Source: Liolophura sinensis (lineage: Eukaryota > Mollusca > Polyplacophora > Chitonida > Chitonidae). Taken from it: a DNA stretch of 64,000 nt. The position numbers and the translations under genes are program-made. Positions 37,060-48,409 of this stretch are shown piece by piece (positions within the stretch are counted from its first letter, which is position 1; each line of letters begins with the position of its first letter). The DNA lies in assembly GCF_032854445.1 (NCBI RefSeq), contig NC_088305.1:751001-815000 (forward strand). The letters run 5' to 3'. The notes under the pieces were generated by a model, which was given only the letters and a program-made list of their open reading frames with translations, was not told the DNA's origin and searched no databases.

Positions 37060-38470
37060 TAGTAGGCAGCGGAATTACACAGATTTTCAAATTCAAAAGA
37101 CCTTTCGTCGAATTATCACAGAAAAGGCCAACGAAACCTCAATGGACTTCTAGTTTTATAAAAAAAGCTCAATCCAAGGTTGGATAAAGGCATTTGCCTA
37201 GGATCGTAAGAACGAAAACCTCTGTCTCATTTCTGGTCAAGACATTGATGTTAACATTAACACATTAAAGGTCTGACTTCAGGTTAGCTCTGTATAAGCC
37301 TTCTCTTGAGCACTTCGAGTTGCATGAAAAAAGGAACACGTGGATTGATACTGAGAAAGACTTTTCTTCAAGTTGCAATCCAATTTGCTCTATGGATTAC
37401 AGAAACACACTAGAAATACATGATTGGTTTTCCAAAGCTGTGTTTCATTGAAATAAACGTGGAATGCGGTGGTCACAGAGGTACACAAGAAGACGGATTT
37501 CGGGGGATAGCATGTTAGTAACACTTAACCTCTGGTGGAAGTAAATCTCCCTGGAATGGTGAGATCGTGAACTGGCAAGGGCAATGTAAAATATGCGCTG
37601 TCAGGAATGGCGGGGAAGCAGCTAGAACAAATCGCCTGGCGAAAGATGTCAATACTCTGCGACGTTTACTGAGCTGTGCAATTAAGTAGTGGGCAAAGCA
37701 ACACGTACCAGTTAACTGCATGTACGATATATGTGAGAGAAAATCCCCCAACACTTATCACATTCAGTGTCAAATAAAAACGGCCTCCGGATCGTGTGCA
37801 AGCTTACATATGTGTGGCCTCGCACTTTAATCAATGTGTACTGAGTTTTTATCACCAAAAAAGTTCTTCAGGGGAGATAGATGGGCTCTACCTAGATGGT
37901 TTCCAGCGACTATCATTTGAAAATACTTTGAAAATGTCAGCTAATACTTAAATGCCGCTCAGCATGGTAACTCCGGAGGCTGATATTAGCTGAGTTCGTG
38001 ATCGGTGACACGTCTCTGTGGCGATCATCTCTGCAGCTCCAAATCTAACTTTAAACCCTGCTGATTTCAGCTTAAGCCACTGCCGATAATATCAGTCTTT
38101 TGTTACAAACCAATATTTAATGCCTGCTTCGTAGTGTTATGAATCTTTATTTCCACCAACTATAAAACCAACGTTAGGGTAAGTTCAGGGGATCGTGAGG
38201 GTGTCCAAAATGAACGGATCCCGAGAAAAATGCAGTCACACGAGAAATCAAGATTACCTAATGCATTCTTGAAGCGTGAAGTTGTCACGCTCACTGTAGC
38301 AACAACCGTTTGATCACGTGATAATTCCAGGCTTTCTGGCTGACAACAAACAAGAATCGTGATGGACGTGGAATTAAGGTTCCTGGAGTCTGAATTAGGA
38401 GATAGGCTTGAGGAACCATCCATTCCTCGTTGCAGGTCTTGTACTTTCACGTTTTTTCTCCTTTAAACAT
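37060..38470 (+). repeat. Composite repeat copy: Rep-C, one satellite unit, Rep-B
   Basis: Rep-C at 37,060-37,830 shares TTTCTGGTCAAGACATTGAT, AAATAAACGTGGAATGCGGT, GGGGAAGCAGC, GCAATTAAGTAG and CATTCAGTGTCA with 41,990-42,840 and 44,660-45,440. A single satellite-like unit follows at about 37,950-38,005 (CAGCATGGTAACTC, GGCTGATATTAGCTGAG). Rep-B at 38,050-38,470 has GCCGATAATATCAGTC, TTTAATGCCTGCTTCGTAGT and CCAGGCTTTCTGGCTGA. The order matches 41,990-43,320, so this is one element of about 1.4 kb. Minus-strand frames in Rep-C are not conserved in a codon-like way among copies. Confidence 0.75.
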
Positions 38471-38499
38471 ACCTCAGTTGTACTTGATCAGCGGTTGGC

Positions 38500-40372
38500 C
38501 AGCAACTCCTAAAGCTGACAACACCTCACTGATTGAGGCTGACAACACCTGACCGACTGAGGCTGACAACACCTCACTGATTGAGGCTGACAACACCTCA
38601 CTGATTGAGGCTGACAACACCTCACTGACTGAGGATGACATTAACCCCACTGATACTTCATTTGAGCTCGGCCCAGCAACTCCTGAGGATAATTTGATTT
38701 ATTTAGTTGGTGTTTTACTCTGTACTCAAGAATATTCCACTTATACGACTTCGGCTAGCATTACGGTTGAGGGAAACCGGGCACACCCCGGGGTAAACCC
38801 ACGACCACCAGCAGGTTTGGCGAGACGCATTGGTGAGAGGCTCCTAGGTCAATACCAACTGAGCCACAGAGGCCCCTTGTTGAGGATAACTATAGCTCAC
38901 TAATGCTTGATTAGCACTCGGCACAGTAACTCTTGAAGTTGATTAACAATCGGCACGATAACTCTTAAGGCTGACATTAGTCCACTGATATTTGATTAGC
39001 GCCCGGCACGATAAACCTTGAGGCCGACATTAGCTCAGTAAGCGTTCGGCACTGTTGCTCTTGATGCTGACATTATCTTACTAATACTTGATAGCGCTCG
39101 GCGCAGTAACCCATGAGGCTGAAATTAGCTCACTAATACTTGATAGCGCTCGGCACCGTAACCCTTGAGGCTGACTTTTGCTCACTCATAGTTGATTAGC
39201 ACTCGCCACGGTTACTCTTGTGGTCGACATTAGCTCACGGTAACTCTTGAGGCTGACAATAGCTGACTAATACTTGATAGCGCTCGGCACAGTAACCCTT
39301 GCGTTTGACAATAGCTTACTAATGCTTGATTAGCACTCGGTACGGTAATTCTTGAGGCCGACATTAGCTCATTACACTTGATCAGCACTCGGCACGGTTA
39401 CCCTCAAGCCTGACAATAGCTCTTTAATACTTGATTAGCACTCGGCACGGTAACTCTCTGAGGCCGACATTAGCTCACTACACATGATCAGCACTCGGCA
39501 AGGTTACCCTCAAGCCTGACAATAGCTCACTAATACTTGATTAGCACTCGGCACGGTAACTCTCTGAGGCCGACATTAGCTCACTACACTTGATCAGCAC
39601 TCGGCACGGTTACTCTTGAGGCTGACAATAGCTCACTAATACTTGATTAGCACTCGGCACGATAACTCCTAAGGCTGACATTAGCTCACTTCACTTGATT
39701 AGCGCCCGACACGGTAAGCCTTGAGGGCGACATTAGTTCAGTAAGCATTTAGAAAGGTTCCTCTTGAGGCTGACATTACCTTACTAATATTTGATAGCGC
39801 TCGGCAAAGTAACCCTTGCGGTTGACATTAGCTTACTAATGCTTGATTAGCACTCGGTACGGTAATTCTTGAGACCGACATTAGCTCATTACACTTGATC
39901 AGCACTCGGCACGGTTACTCTTGAGCCCGACAATAGCTCTTTAATACTTGATTAGCACTCGGCACGGTAACTCTTGAGGCCGACATTAGCTCACTACACT
40001 TGGTCAGCACTCGGCACTGTTACTCTTGAGGCTGACAATAGCTCACTAATACTTGATTAGCACTCGGCACGGTAACTCTTGAAGCCGACATTAGCTCACT
40101 ACACTTGATCAGTACTCGGCACGGTTACTCTTGAGGCTGACAATGGCTCACTAATACTTGATTAGCACTCGCCACGGTAACTCTTGGGGCCGACATTAGC
40201 TCACTAATATTTGATAGCGCTCGGCACAGAAACCCTTGAGACCGACATTACCTCACTAATATTTGATAGCGCTCAGCACGGTAAACTTTGGGGCTGACAT
40301 TACCTCACTGATACTTAATTTATGCTGGGCACGGTAAACCTTGTTGCCGACATTACCTCACTAATATTTGAT
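38500..40372. repeat. Satellite array, 24-bp then 52-56 bp units
   Basis: 38,505-38,640 holds about five 24-bp units (CTGACAACACCTCACTGATT plus GAGG). From 38,881, units of 52-56 bp follow, with landmarks CACTCGGCACGGTAACTCTT, GAGGCCGACATTAGCTCA and CTAATACTTGATTAG. Between about 39,330 and 40,170 two monomer types alternate (ACTTGATTAGC with GGTAACTCT, and ACTTGATCAGC with GGTTACTCT), a dimeric higher-order repeat of about 105 bp. A SINE has inserted at 38,693-38,880. Confidence 0.9.
38693..38880 (-). mobile_element. SINE-1 insertion within the satellite, with target-site duplication
   Basis: Minus-strand SINE-1 from the tail (TTTGATTTATTTAGTTGG) through GTGTTTTACTCTGTACTCAA, GGGAAACCGGGCACACC and CGCATTGGTGAGAGGCTCCT to the head (CAACTGAGCCACAGAGGCCC). 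It is flanked by the 9-bp direct repeat TGAGGATAA at 38,684-38,692 and 38,881-38,889, which is sequence of the satellite itself. This is a clear insertion after the array formed. A central part of the element is missing. Confidence 0.92.
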
Positions 40373-40404
40373 TGGTCCGTGTAGCCTCCTGGTGGAACAC
40401 TTTG

Positions 40405-41060
40405 ACTATGCCATTGCCGATTATGTCAGTCTTTTTATACAAATCAGTATTTAATGGCTGGTTCGTAGTGTTAGGAATATTGATTTCCACTCATTTTAAA
40501 GAAAACTCTGGCACGGGCATGATGAATGTGGAGAATACGGGATTTATAAGGAATGAGGAGTTGGAGAGGGAAGGGTAATTAGCAGATCTGAAGAAATAAT
40601 GCTGCCATTCGACAAATCAAAAATACCTCAGCCTAGCTCACTTTTACATCAGCCGTCAGGTCTATGTGACATTTCCAGGTTTTCTGGCTGAAAATAATAG
40701 CTAATCATGATTGAAGTGAAATGAAAGCAGGTTATAGCCTCTGAATTCTGAGACAAGAAATAGGCTTGTATCACCGCTTTGTCCTCCTAGCAGAGCCTTC
40801 ACATCTTTTTCTCGTTTAACCTTGGTAGGGTTTTATAGGGCTAATCGATAAATGAATGAGTAAACAGAAGGAGCAGAGAATCGTTCAAAATTAATTCTAG
40901 GTAAAAGGTTCTGGCCGGCCTCCTGGATCCTACAGTACAAAACAAACAAACAAACAAGCTTTATGTAAACAATATCAGATTAATTAATTCCCCTGATCAA
41001 GTGAATGCAGGTTTAAAGAACACATGCATGACACTGGGTTCTGATCCATCACAGTGTAAT
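40405..41060 (+). repeat. Rep-B copy next to the expanded satellite
   Basis: Directly follows the array. Landmarks include GCCGATTATGTCAGTC, ATTTAATGGCTGGTTCGTAG, GACATTTCCAGGTTTTCTGG, TCCTCCTAGCAGAGCC, GGATCCTACAGTACAAAAC and AGATTAATTAATTC. The order equals that of the 38,050 copy and is inverted relative to 34,880-35,800. A frame at 40,372-40,578 is incidental. Confidence 0.78.
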
Positions 41061-41989
41061 AACGTGTAACCCATACGTTACTGCGTGGCTGATGCGCTGC
41101 CCTCGCCCCAGCCAATGTGACACTAACGAAAGAAGCAGGAGGTAAAGCTGCAGTTCAGATAGCCAGTTGTAGCTTTGAAAACTCAACGTCAGTGCTTAAA
41201 TGTCTTATAGTTGCAGCAAACCATGCCCTTAATCATCGGAGCCAGTGAAGCCTCGATTCTGGCTTTGTCAGAAGGTCTTTTGGGGCATCCGCTTGTAATT
41301 TGTTGAGAATAAGTCTAGATTCAGCACTCTGCTTTCTTCCAGCCATACTGCTGAAGGGTGTCATTTTAGTAAAATCGTGTCAGTGAACTTTAAACCGTAT
41401 GTATGACAGATTCCAATGTCAGTGCTACAGAGGAAAACTTTATTTTGCACTTGAAAACTTGCTAGTTGGGCCAACCGAGGACAACCGCCTTCGTATGCAC
41501 ACTAGGCAAGCACTCGCGCGTTTGTAGAGATAAGCAGATGTAACTCAATAACTGAACTAAATAAATGGGCGGTTTCTTTAGTGTTTGTCTTTGTCTGTGA
41601 AGCACAGTTCTAAGTATACTGGGATTTTATAGTGTACTCTTTGCCGCACTCTCACGAATGGTTACAGGTTTCCTTGTCTAGGCATGTATGAAATGTCGGG
41701 TACATAGTGCCAGAAAAACAATTTTTTATTATTGTTTCAAAACGATCTATATCTACTTATGATCATTGTACACTATCGTTATATTTTGAAGTCCCCAGGC
41801 CAGGGGTATTTAACCGGTACAATGAAAACCCCACCATTTGATCATCGATGAATGTTTTGGCGCCAAAATTGTTATAATTGAAATAATGAGCCCCTCCGCT
41901 CACGCCATCATGAGAGTACAAAAAAATGCACCACAAATTGTAAATAACAGGTGGAAGGCAAACACCGCAGGGGTGCAATTTAAATGTAA
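41061..41989. other. Unassigned DNA
   Basis: No recognisable gene or repeat. Open frames on both strands at 41,763-42,095 overlap one another and lack features. Confidence 0.35.
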
Positions 41990-43320
41990 TGTCATGTCCA
42001 CTGCCCATAAAAATATTAGAGAGATTTTAAAACTCAAGACATTTAATCGTTTTACCAGAAAAGTTACAAGTTACCAGAAGGAAACTTCTAGTTAAGAGAA
42101 ACTTCAGTCACAGGCTGAATAAAAGTTAAGTAGGCACAATAACATGCCTACATAAACATGTATTTCTGGTCAAGACATTGATGTTAGCAATAATATATTA
42201 AAGCACCAATTGATGTTAGCAATAATATATTAAAGCACTAATTTCAGTACACTGACAAGCATGTAAAGAAAAAATTAGCTTTGTCTAAGTCTTCTTTTCA
42301 AGGTGAAGATTTGAGTTGCACGAAAAAAGATGTTGCGATCTGGACGGACAGTAAGAAGGATTTCTCTCATAGTTGCAATTCAGTAGCTTTATACACTAAA
42401 GATTTTTTACACTAGAAATACGTGATGGGTTAGCCAAAGCTGTGCGTGATTGAAAGAAACGTGGGACGCAGAGGCCTTATGGATATACAAGAGGGATTTA
42501 GGAAGGGGGAGTGAGAGGGTGTAAGCACGTTGGTGAAACTTCACCTTCACTGGAAGCAAATCTCGCTGGAGTGGTGGGATCGTGAACTATAAAGAGCAGG
42601 GTAAAACATACGCTGTCAGAAATGACGGGGAAGCAGCGAGAACAAACCTCCTGGCCAAGGACGTAAAAACTCTTCCACGTGTACTGAGCCGTGCAATTAA
42701 GTAGCGGGCAAAGAACAGAGTACCAGTTAATGGCCTGCACGATTTATATGAGAAAAAATCTCCCATCACTTATCACATTTAGTGTCAGATTAAAAACGGT
42801 CATCTGATCGCCTGCAAGCTTACATATGTGTGTGACCTAAGAGGCTAGGTTACTAAATTTTTATATGCTATATGTAATTTGATGCCCCTCTGAAGCATAA
42901 CTGGCTGAGATACTTTGTGGGCTGACATTTGCTCAATCCGTGATGGGGGCACACAGGACAAAATTGCTCTAATGCTCTAATTCCTTTCCTTTATAGGCCA
43001 GTGCAGGCTCCTGGTCGATTATGTCATTTTTTTTTTTAACAAATCATTATTTAATGGTGACTTCGTAGTCTGATGAATCATGATTTCCACTCATTATAAA
43101 GCCAACGCAGATACAGTAATATAGGGGAAAATATAGAGGTGAGATCGGGACAGAGAGTAAACTATTAGATCCGGACATAAAATTCGTCTACGCGACAGAC
43201 AAAGAATACCATGTACGAAATCCCACAGCTGGGTTCTGCCAGTGACATTTCCAAATTTTCCGTCTGAAAATTAAAATACCAAGAATCGCGAGTAACGTGA
43301 AATCAAGTCAAACTAATGCT
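41990..43320 (+). repeat. Composite repeat copy: Rep-C, one satellite unit, Rep-B
   Basis: Second collinear copy of the 37,060-38,470 element. Rep-C covers about 41,990-42,840, with a 30-bp internal duplication of ATTGATGTTAGCAATAATAT near 42,180 and 42,210. One decayed satellite unit follows near 42,890-42,940 (GGGCTGACATTTGCTCA), then Rep-B at 42,980-43,320 (GTCGATTATGTCA, GACATTTCCAAATTTTCCGT). Confidence 0.72.
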
Positions 43321-44015
43321 TCCATTACCGTTTGTTTTTCCTAGCAGATCCTACAGCCATCCTATGAGTTCCTCTTTTGGAGTTATTAGGCGTTTTACAG
43401 CACTTGTCACAAACAGTCACAACCCTGACCCTGTACTCAAATGTGTAACGCTCACGTATCTGAGATGTGCTGTCTATCGAAACTTGTTCGTTAATATCGA
43501 ATCCGCACTTTTTTCTTACGCTATTTAATTCCCTAGTTCTTTGGTGGTTTGTGTTGAACACAGTGTTAGAAAATAATCTCAAAAGGACGGGTTTTACCGG
43601 TTTCGTGTGATCTTATGTCGACAATGACACTAGTTTTCCCTCTACACACTGTATTTTTTTTTATTTATATGATCTGTACCATACCTGAAACGTACATTAC
43701 TGACGATGGCTGAATGATTGTCTGCTTCGATTACTAAAATCCTATACCATCCTTATATTGGTTAGTGTTGCTGGTTCTCACTTTCCGTGATGCTTCGGCG
43801 ACAAGCAATGATCGACGCCAGCACTTATGTAATATCACGAGAAAGTGCGCAAAAAGCTGTCTTTATTTGGAACACAGTAATAAATTTTAATAAAATATTG
43901 TCCATGTGACACAGTTATGAGCTAAACAAAGGCGTTAAACAATAATCAAGACACGAAATAGACAAAATCAATTTAATAAAGAAATCAACTTGTAGAATTC
44001 TGATCAAAGGCACTC

Positions 44016-44018
<3 letters not shown>
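43321..44018. other. Mostly unassigned, with a Rep-A fragment at 43,560-43,690
   Basis: A decayed minus-strand Rep-A fragment (GGGTTTTACCGGTTTCGTGT, GTCGACAATGACACTAG) lies within. The rest shows no recognisable feature. Confidence 0.4.

Positions 44019-44082
<64 letters not shown>
44019..44082. repeat. (TA)n microsatellite
   Basis: About 32 uninterrupted AT units. Confidence 0.98.
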
Positions 44083-44084
<2 letters not shown>

Positions 44085-44439
44085 CTGCAATGTTGTGGAA
44101 GCCCTTAAAACATCCTCTAATCGGCCTTTCAGAACTTGCTCTGATGACCCTTTTACGACATACTGAAGAATTCCATGAGCGAAAGAAACATTGATGCCAG
44201 TCGTGAAGCACCGACAGTTGGCAAGTCACTGAAGAACGTTTCCACATGTAGCACACAAGTATGAACACCGTAATAGCGGAAGACAAGTGGCCTTCAACGA
44301 GCGGAAGCGTGCGATAAGGATAATAATGCTTCTGCCCTTCATCATGAGTGCCAAGAACTGTACTTGCTTTTAGGAAAATAAAGACCAATGAAATGTGGCT
44401 AAAATGTAGAGTTCATATAATTAAAGACTTATAGCATGG

Positions 44440-44640
44440 AGAGTGAGACCAGAGCAGCGACGACAATGTGATAGTTAGCAAATGGTCACACGCATCAGGA
44501 GAAAACGGCCTTTCGTCATTTTACCTCAGTCAGGGTTTTATTCTCATTGATATGTAAATGCATTAATAGTAACAATTTACACCCTCAACCCCCCACCCCA
44601 CCCCTAGCGCCATGGTTTAATCATGTCCAGTGAGCATTTT
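44440..44640 (+). repeat. Rep-A copy, plus strand
   Basis: GACCAGAGCAGCGACGACAA, TAGCAAATGGTCACACGC, TTTTACCTCAGTCAGGGTTT and GCGCCATGGTTTAATC in family order. It lies directly before a Rep-C copy. Confidence 0.75.
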
Positions 44641-44659
44641 AGTATGCAGCAGCATTACA

Positions 44660-45440
44660 GAAACTTTCAAACTCAAAAGACTTTTCGTAGAATTACCAGA
44701 CACAAGGACAACAGAGAGACCTGAACGGACTTCTAGTGACAAAAAACTTCAATCATAGGTAGAATAAAAGGAGACGATACTTTCGTAGGAAAGAAAAACC
44801 TCTGATTTAATTTTTGTGAAGACATTAATGTTACTTGTAACACTGAAGAATTAACTTCAATGAACTGACAAGAATGCGAAGAAAACGCTAGCTGTGTCTA
44901 AGTTTTCTTTTAAACATGAAGATTCGTATTGCATGAAAAGGGTGCATGTAGTGACTTCGACGGACAGCGAGAATGATATTTCTCTAAGTTGCAATTCACT
45001 TGTTTTATGCAGAGAGGCGTTTACACTAGAAATACGCGATCGATTAACCGAAGCTGTGTTTGATTGAAACAAACGTGGAATGCGGTGGTCACAGAGGTAT
45101 ACAAGAAAGGGGATTTCGGCGGTAGCATGCTGGTAACATTTCACCTCCAGTGCAAGGAAATCTCCCTGAAATGGTGAGATCGCGAACTATCAAGGGCAAT
45201 GTAAAATATGCGCTGTCAGGAATGGCGGGGAAGCAGCGAGAACAAATCGCCCGGCCAAAGACGTAAATACTCTTCCACGGTTACTGAGCCGTGCAATTAA
45301 GTAGTGGGCAAAGCACGGAGTACCAGTTAATGGGCTGAACGATTTATGTGAGAGGAAATTTCCCATCACTTATCACATTCAGTGTCAGATAAAAACGGCA
45401 TTGGGATCGTGCGCCTACATGTGTGACCTAACACGCTAGT
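44660..45440 (+). repeat. Rep-C copy without Rep-B
   Basis: Third copy of Rep-C: AACTCAAAAGACTTTTCGTA, GAAGACATTAATGTTA, AAACGTGGAATGCGGTGGTC, GCGGGGAAGCAGCGAGAACA and GCAATTAAGTAGTGGGCAAA. It diverges after about 45,440 and no satellite unit or Rep-B follows. Confidence 0.78.
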
Positions 45441-45580
45441 CAGTGAAGATTTAGTTTTCGTCACCTTGAAAAAAATAACAATATATTCTTAAACGACGTA
45501 CGCTAACGGCTAAATGAGTGAATAAATTGTGTTTTTGTGTGGACATTTTATTTACTGTATTTGTAAAATTATTTACTTTG

Positions 45581-45971
45581 TGTCATCTTTCCAGTCCTGC
45601 CGTGATTAATTATAATTCTTTCCTAAGATGGTACACTGTGTGGAATACCATGATGTCCAGTGAGTGCGAAGCAGGAAAAAAACTTTTGTAAAAGTGTAAG
45701 AGTTATTGTTTGCTTGGAAAACTTCCCAAAACAGTTCAATATAGGCAAAAGGCAAAAAACGGCCACGATATAGAAAAGACTTGAAACGAACTTGATGTGC
45801 ACATGGCTTGTCACCTTAAAGGCATTTACCAAGTATCAACTAAATGTATTGTTTACTTGAGTGCAGTATTATTATTGATATTCATCGTTTGAGATGTTAA
45901 ATGGTATTCCACACAGTGCACCATCTTAGGAATGAATCATAACTAATCACGACAGGACTGGAAAGATGGCA
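45581..45971. mobile_element. Foldback (MITE-like) element, 391 bp with 70-bp inverted arms
   Basis: Arms 45,581-45,650 and 45,902-45,971 are inverted complements with about 9 mismatches in 70 bp. Both read inward from TG(T/C)CATCTTTCCAGTCCTG to CACTGTGTGGAATACCA. The 250-bp middle has no gene. I see no obvious target-site duplication, so the superfamily is unassigned. A minus-strand frame at 45,623-45,832 is incidental. Confidence 0.85.
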
Positions 45972-46338
45972 CGCCCATTTGTGAAGGGCTTAAATCATCA
46001 TTGATGAATACTGTGCAGTAGACGTGTATAGTCAGACGTGCGTGGCGTACAGATTTCTCATGTAGGCCTGTACCCTCCATTCACGGTGCTGAATTGCAAG
46101 TATAATTGTTAAATAATTATTCATGAATAAACACCTAGGGAAGTGTAAGGGAATGGTGGGTGTTGTGAACAAAATCGTAGCGATATTCAGCGTTAATCAC
46201 TATCCCATAAATATTTTGACGGAAACAATTGTGTACATGTTAACTTGACAATAAGGGTTGATGGTTTCCTGTTTCGTAAGGATAAAATTACGTGTTTTAA
46301 TTGTGTACATTCTTAGTATACTGTTTGTGTAATCTACT
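45972..46338. other. Unassigned DNA
   Basis: No recognisable gene or repeat. Confidence 0.4.
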
Positions 46339-46348
46339 ACATACGTCT

Positions 46349-46617
46349 GGCCTCCGTGGCTCAGTTGGTTATCGCGCTAGCACAGCGTAATGACCCAGGA
46401 GTCTCTCACCAATGCGGTCGCTGTCAGTTCGAGTTCAGCTCATGTTGGCTTCCTCTTCGGCTGTAAGTGGGAAGGTCTTCCAGCAACCTGCGTATGGTCG
46501 TGTGTCTCCCTCCGGCTCTGCCCGGTTTCCTTCCACCATAATGCTGGCCGTCGTCGTATAAGTAAAATATTCTTGAGCATGGCGTAAAACACCAATCAAA
46601 TAAATAAATAAATAATA
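46349..46617 (+). mobile_element. SINE-1 copy, full length, with target-site duplication
   Basis: The best reference copy in the window. A tRNA-like head starts GGCCTCCGTGGCTCAGTTGG and continues TTATCGCGCTAGCACAGCGT, with a B-box-like AGTTCGAGTTC. The body carries GTGGGAAGGTCTTCCAGCAA and CTGCCCGGTTTCCTTCCACC, then TGGCCGTCGTCGTATAAGT, the 3' end GGCGTAAAACACCAATCAAA and an (AAATA)n tail. It is flanked by ACATACGTCT (46,339-46,348) and ACATATGTCT (46,618-46,627), a 10-bp duplication with one mismatch. Open frames inside it are not genes. Confidence 0.93.
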
Positions 46618-46984
46618 ACATATGTCTGCTGACACGTGCAACATATTTTCATGTAAAATGGGTTTCTCTGTCACATTAAAAATAATGAAATACATCAGTT
46701 CAGTCTTACACCAAGGACATTGGGGATATTTTTCTCATACTATCTTTTCATATGTCTTTCAGTATTAATGGCACAAAATCAGATTTTCCCATAGTAAAAC
46801 ACAATTAAAACTATTTAATGTAGCAATAAATCTATCTCATGGTATGCACAATCAATATTATTACCATCATCACAACACAGACATAAATGATTCAGCGAGA
46901 AATTTCAGTAAAACCATATCACAGTTTGCATCTGGGCGATTTTAGCGGAAGGCTTCCACAAATGGAGTATAAATCTGATAAACA

Positions 46985-47395
46985 ACAGATTACCGGGAAT
47001 TCCTATAGTAAAGCAAACAGTAATCTCTAGGTGTTGTCGCTTGTCACATTCCTTGTCACATTTTGGACGGATATGTAAAATACCGGGCGATAATATCGTT
47101 AATCAAACAGAAATTTCCAGGTGTTGTCGGTTGTCGCATTCTTTGTCGCATTTTGGACGGATATGTGAAATACCGGGAGATAGTATCGTGAATCAAACAG
47201 TAATCTCCAGGTGTTGTCGCTTGTCACATTCTTTGTCGCATTTTGGACAGATATGTGAAATACCGGGAGATGGTATCGTGAATCAAACAGTAATCTCCAG
47301 GTGTTATCGCTTGTCACATTCCTTATCGCATTTTGGACGGATATGTGAAATGCCGGGAGTTGTTATCATGAATCTAACAGTAATTCACAAATATA
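46985..47395. repeat. 90-bp satellite, copy-1 array (about 4.5 units)
   Basis: Unit landmarks are TGTGAAATACCGGGAGATAG, ATCGTGAATCAAACAGTAATC, GTGTTGTCGCTTGTCACATT and GTCGCATTTTGGACGGATA. The order and spacing match the 90-bp satellite at 54,785-56,390 (GAAATACCAGGGAATGGTAT, GAATGGGACAGTGATT, GTGGCTTGGTTCATTAC, CTGAATGGACGGTAA), so the two arrays derive from one ancestor. The unit length gives a 30-residue repetitive frame that is not a gene. Confidence 0.85.
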
Positions 47396-47414
47396 TAGTT
47401 ACATGTATGCAGAG

Positions 47415-48282
47415 TCAAATGGCTGTAAACAATGCAGGGGATTTAAAGTAAAGGAGTGGTTTTATGAGCATGTCTGTGATAGCATTCTACAGCATTCGCA
47501 ATGTTTAAGAAGAAACAGGAGAAACACGTATGATTTTAAGCAGCGAAGCAGACATTCGCATTCCATCCGTCAACCAAGATAATATTCTCAAAACCTATTG
47601 CCAACGTTTAAAACAAACTATCAAAGAACGAAAAAAGTACATAAAGTACGACATTGGTGGAATGGAAGGTATTTTCTAGGGGAGGAAGTGAAATCTGTAT
47701 TCAAACCGTGTACCTTGCTGAATAAAAGTTATTAATGATAAAATATGTATCTCAGTTGCGATTCCATTGCAACTGTATATATAGATATATATCCAACGTG
47801 GCGATCTTATTCATTAAGGTGAATATGCAGGCCCTGGATCAAATCAGACACAATCGTGAAACACAGGGACACTCTATGTAGGCCTGGAGATGCTCGATAT
47901 GCTCCTTTAGTAACAGATTGCAACAGTGTACACTACTGAGCTCGTGGACTGACGGTGGGAGGACAGCTCTTGTATTTACCAAATCATTTCCATCTCTACC
48001 AGAAAATGTTGGCTGACAGGAATTCCGATCTGTGCTTAACATTAGTAACAGTATCTTGCCAAGAGTTCCGCCACCAGTTCCCGTCTGGTATGCGGTACCA
48101 GTGGTATGAATGACTTGATGTCAACAAGGTGATGCTCAATAGCGTCATATTCCGATGGGTACAAATCGTTCTTATCATAAAGCAGTGTGCCAGAGATTCT
48201 GAACGTTCCGTTGATGATTTCGTACAAGACAATTATGCTCATTGTAAACCTTAATAAACTTGGAATGAATTCGCTTGATGGT
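47415..48282 (-). repeat. Duplicated block copy 1, part a: Penelope-like 3' end remnant with Rep-D
   Basis: Rep-D at about 47,550-47,700 is followed (plus-strand order) by sequence shared with 57,100-57,480: AAATATGTAT, CAGACACAATC, GGCTGACAGGAAT, AACATTAGTAACAG and TTCCGCCACCAGTTCCCGTC. At 48,172-48,282 a minus-strand stretch encodes the Penelope-like C-terminal signature (IKRIHSKFIKVYNEHN, then VQNLW) also seen at 5,341-5,464. The order on the minus strand is RT C-terminus, untranslated region, Rep-D. The longer minus-strand frame at 48,042-48,317 is a different frame over this remnant and not a host gene. Confidence 0.65.
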
Positions 48283-48409
48283 TTACTCAAAGAGATCTTG
48301 CCAAGGGACGCCTTCAAATATTCAAGAAATCAGGTTCTTGTTAAAAGCTAGACGCCTTTATACGTGGACATCAATGAAAGAAAAATATCTGACGACACCG
48401 TAGTCTGTG

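Noticed and set aside
37515-45360. Minus-strand frame shared by the three Rep-C copies (FVLAASP region)
   Set aside because: One copy has two adjacent stops and another has a stop. Third-position excess is mild between two copies and absent with the third, so coding is not supported.
48042-48317. 91-codon minus-strand frame as a host gene
   Set aside because: The same bases in another frame encode the Penelope-like C-terminal signature shared with 5,341-5,464, so this is a retroelement remnant.
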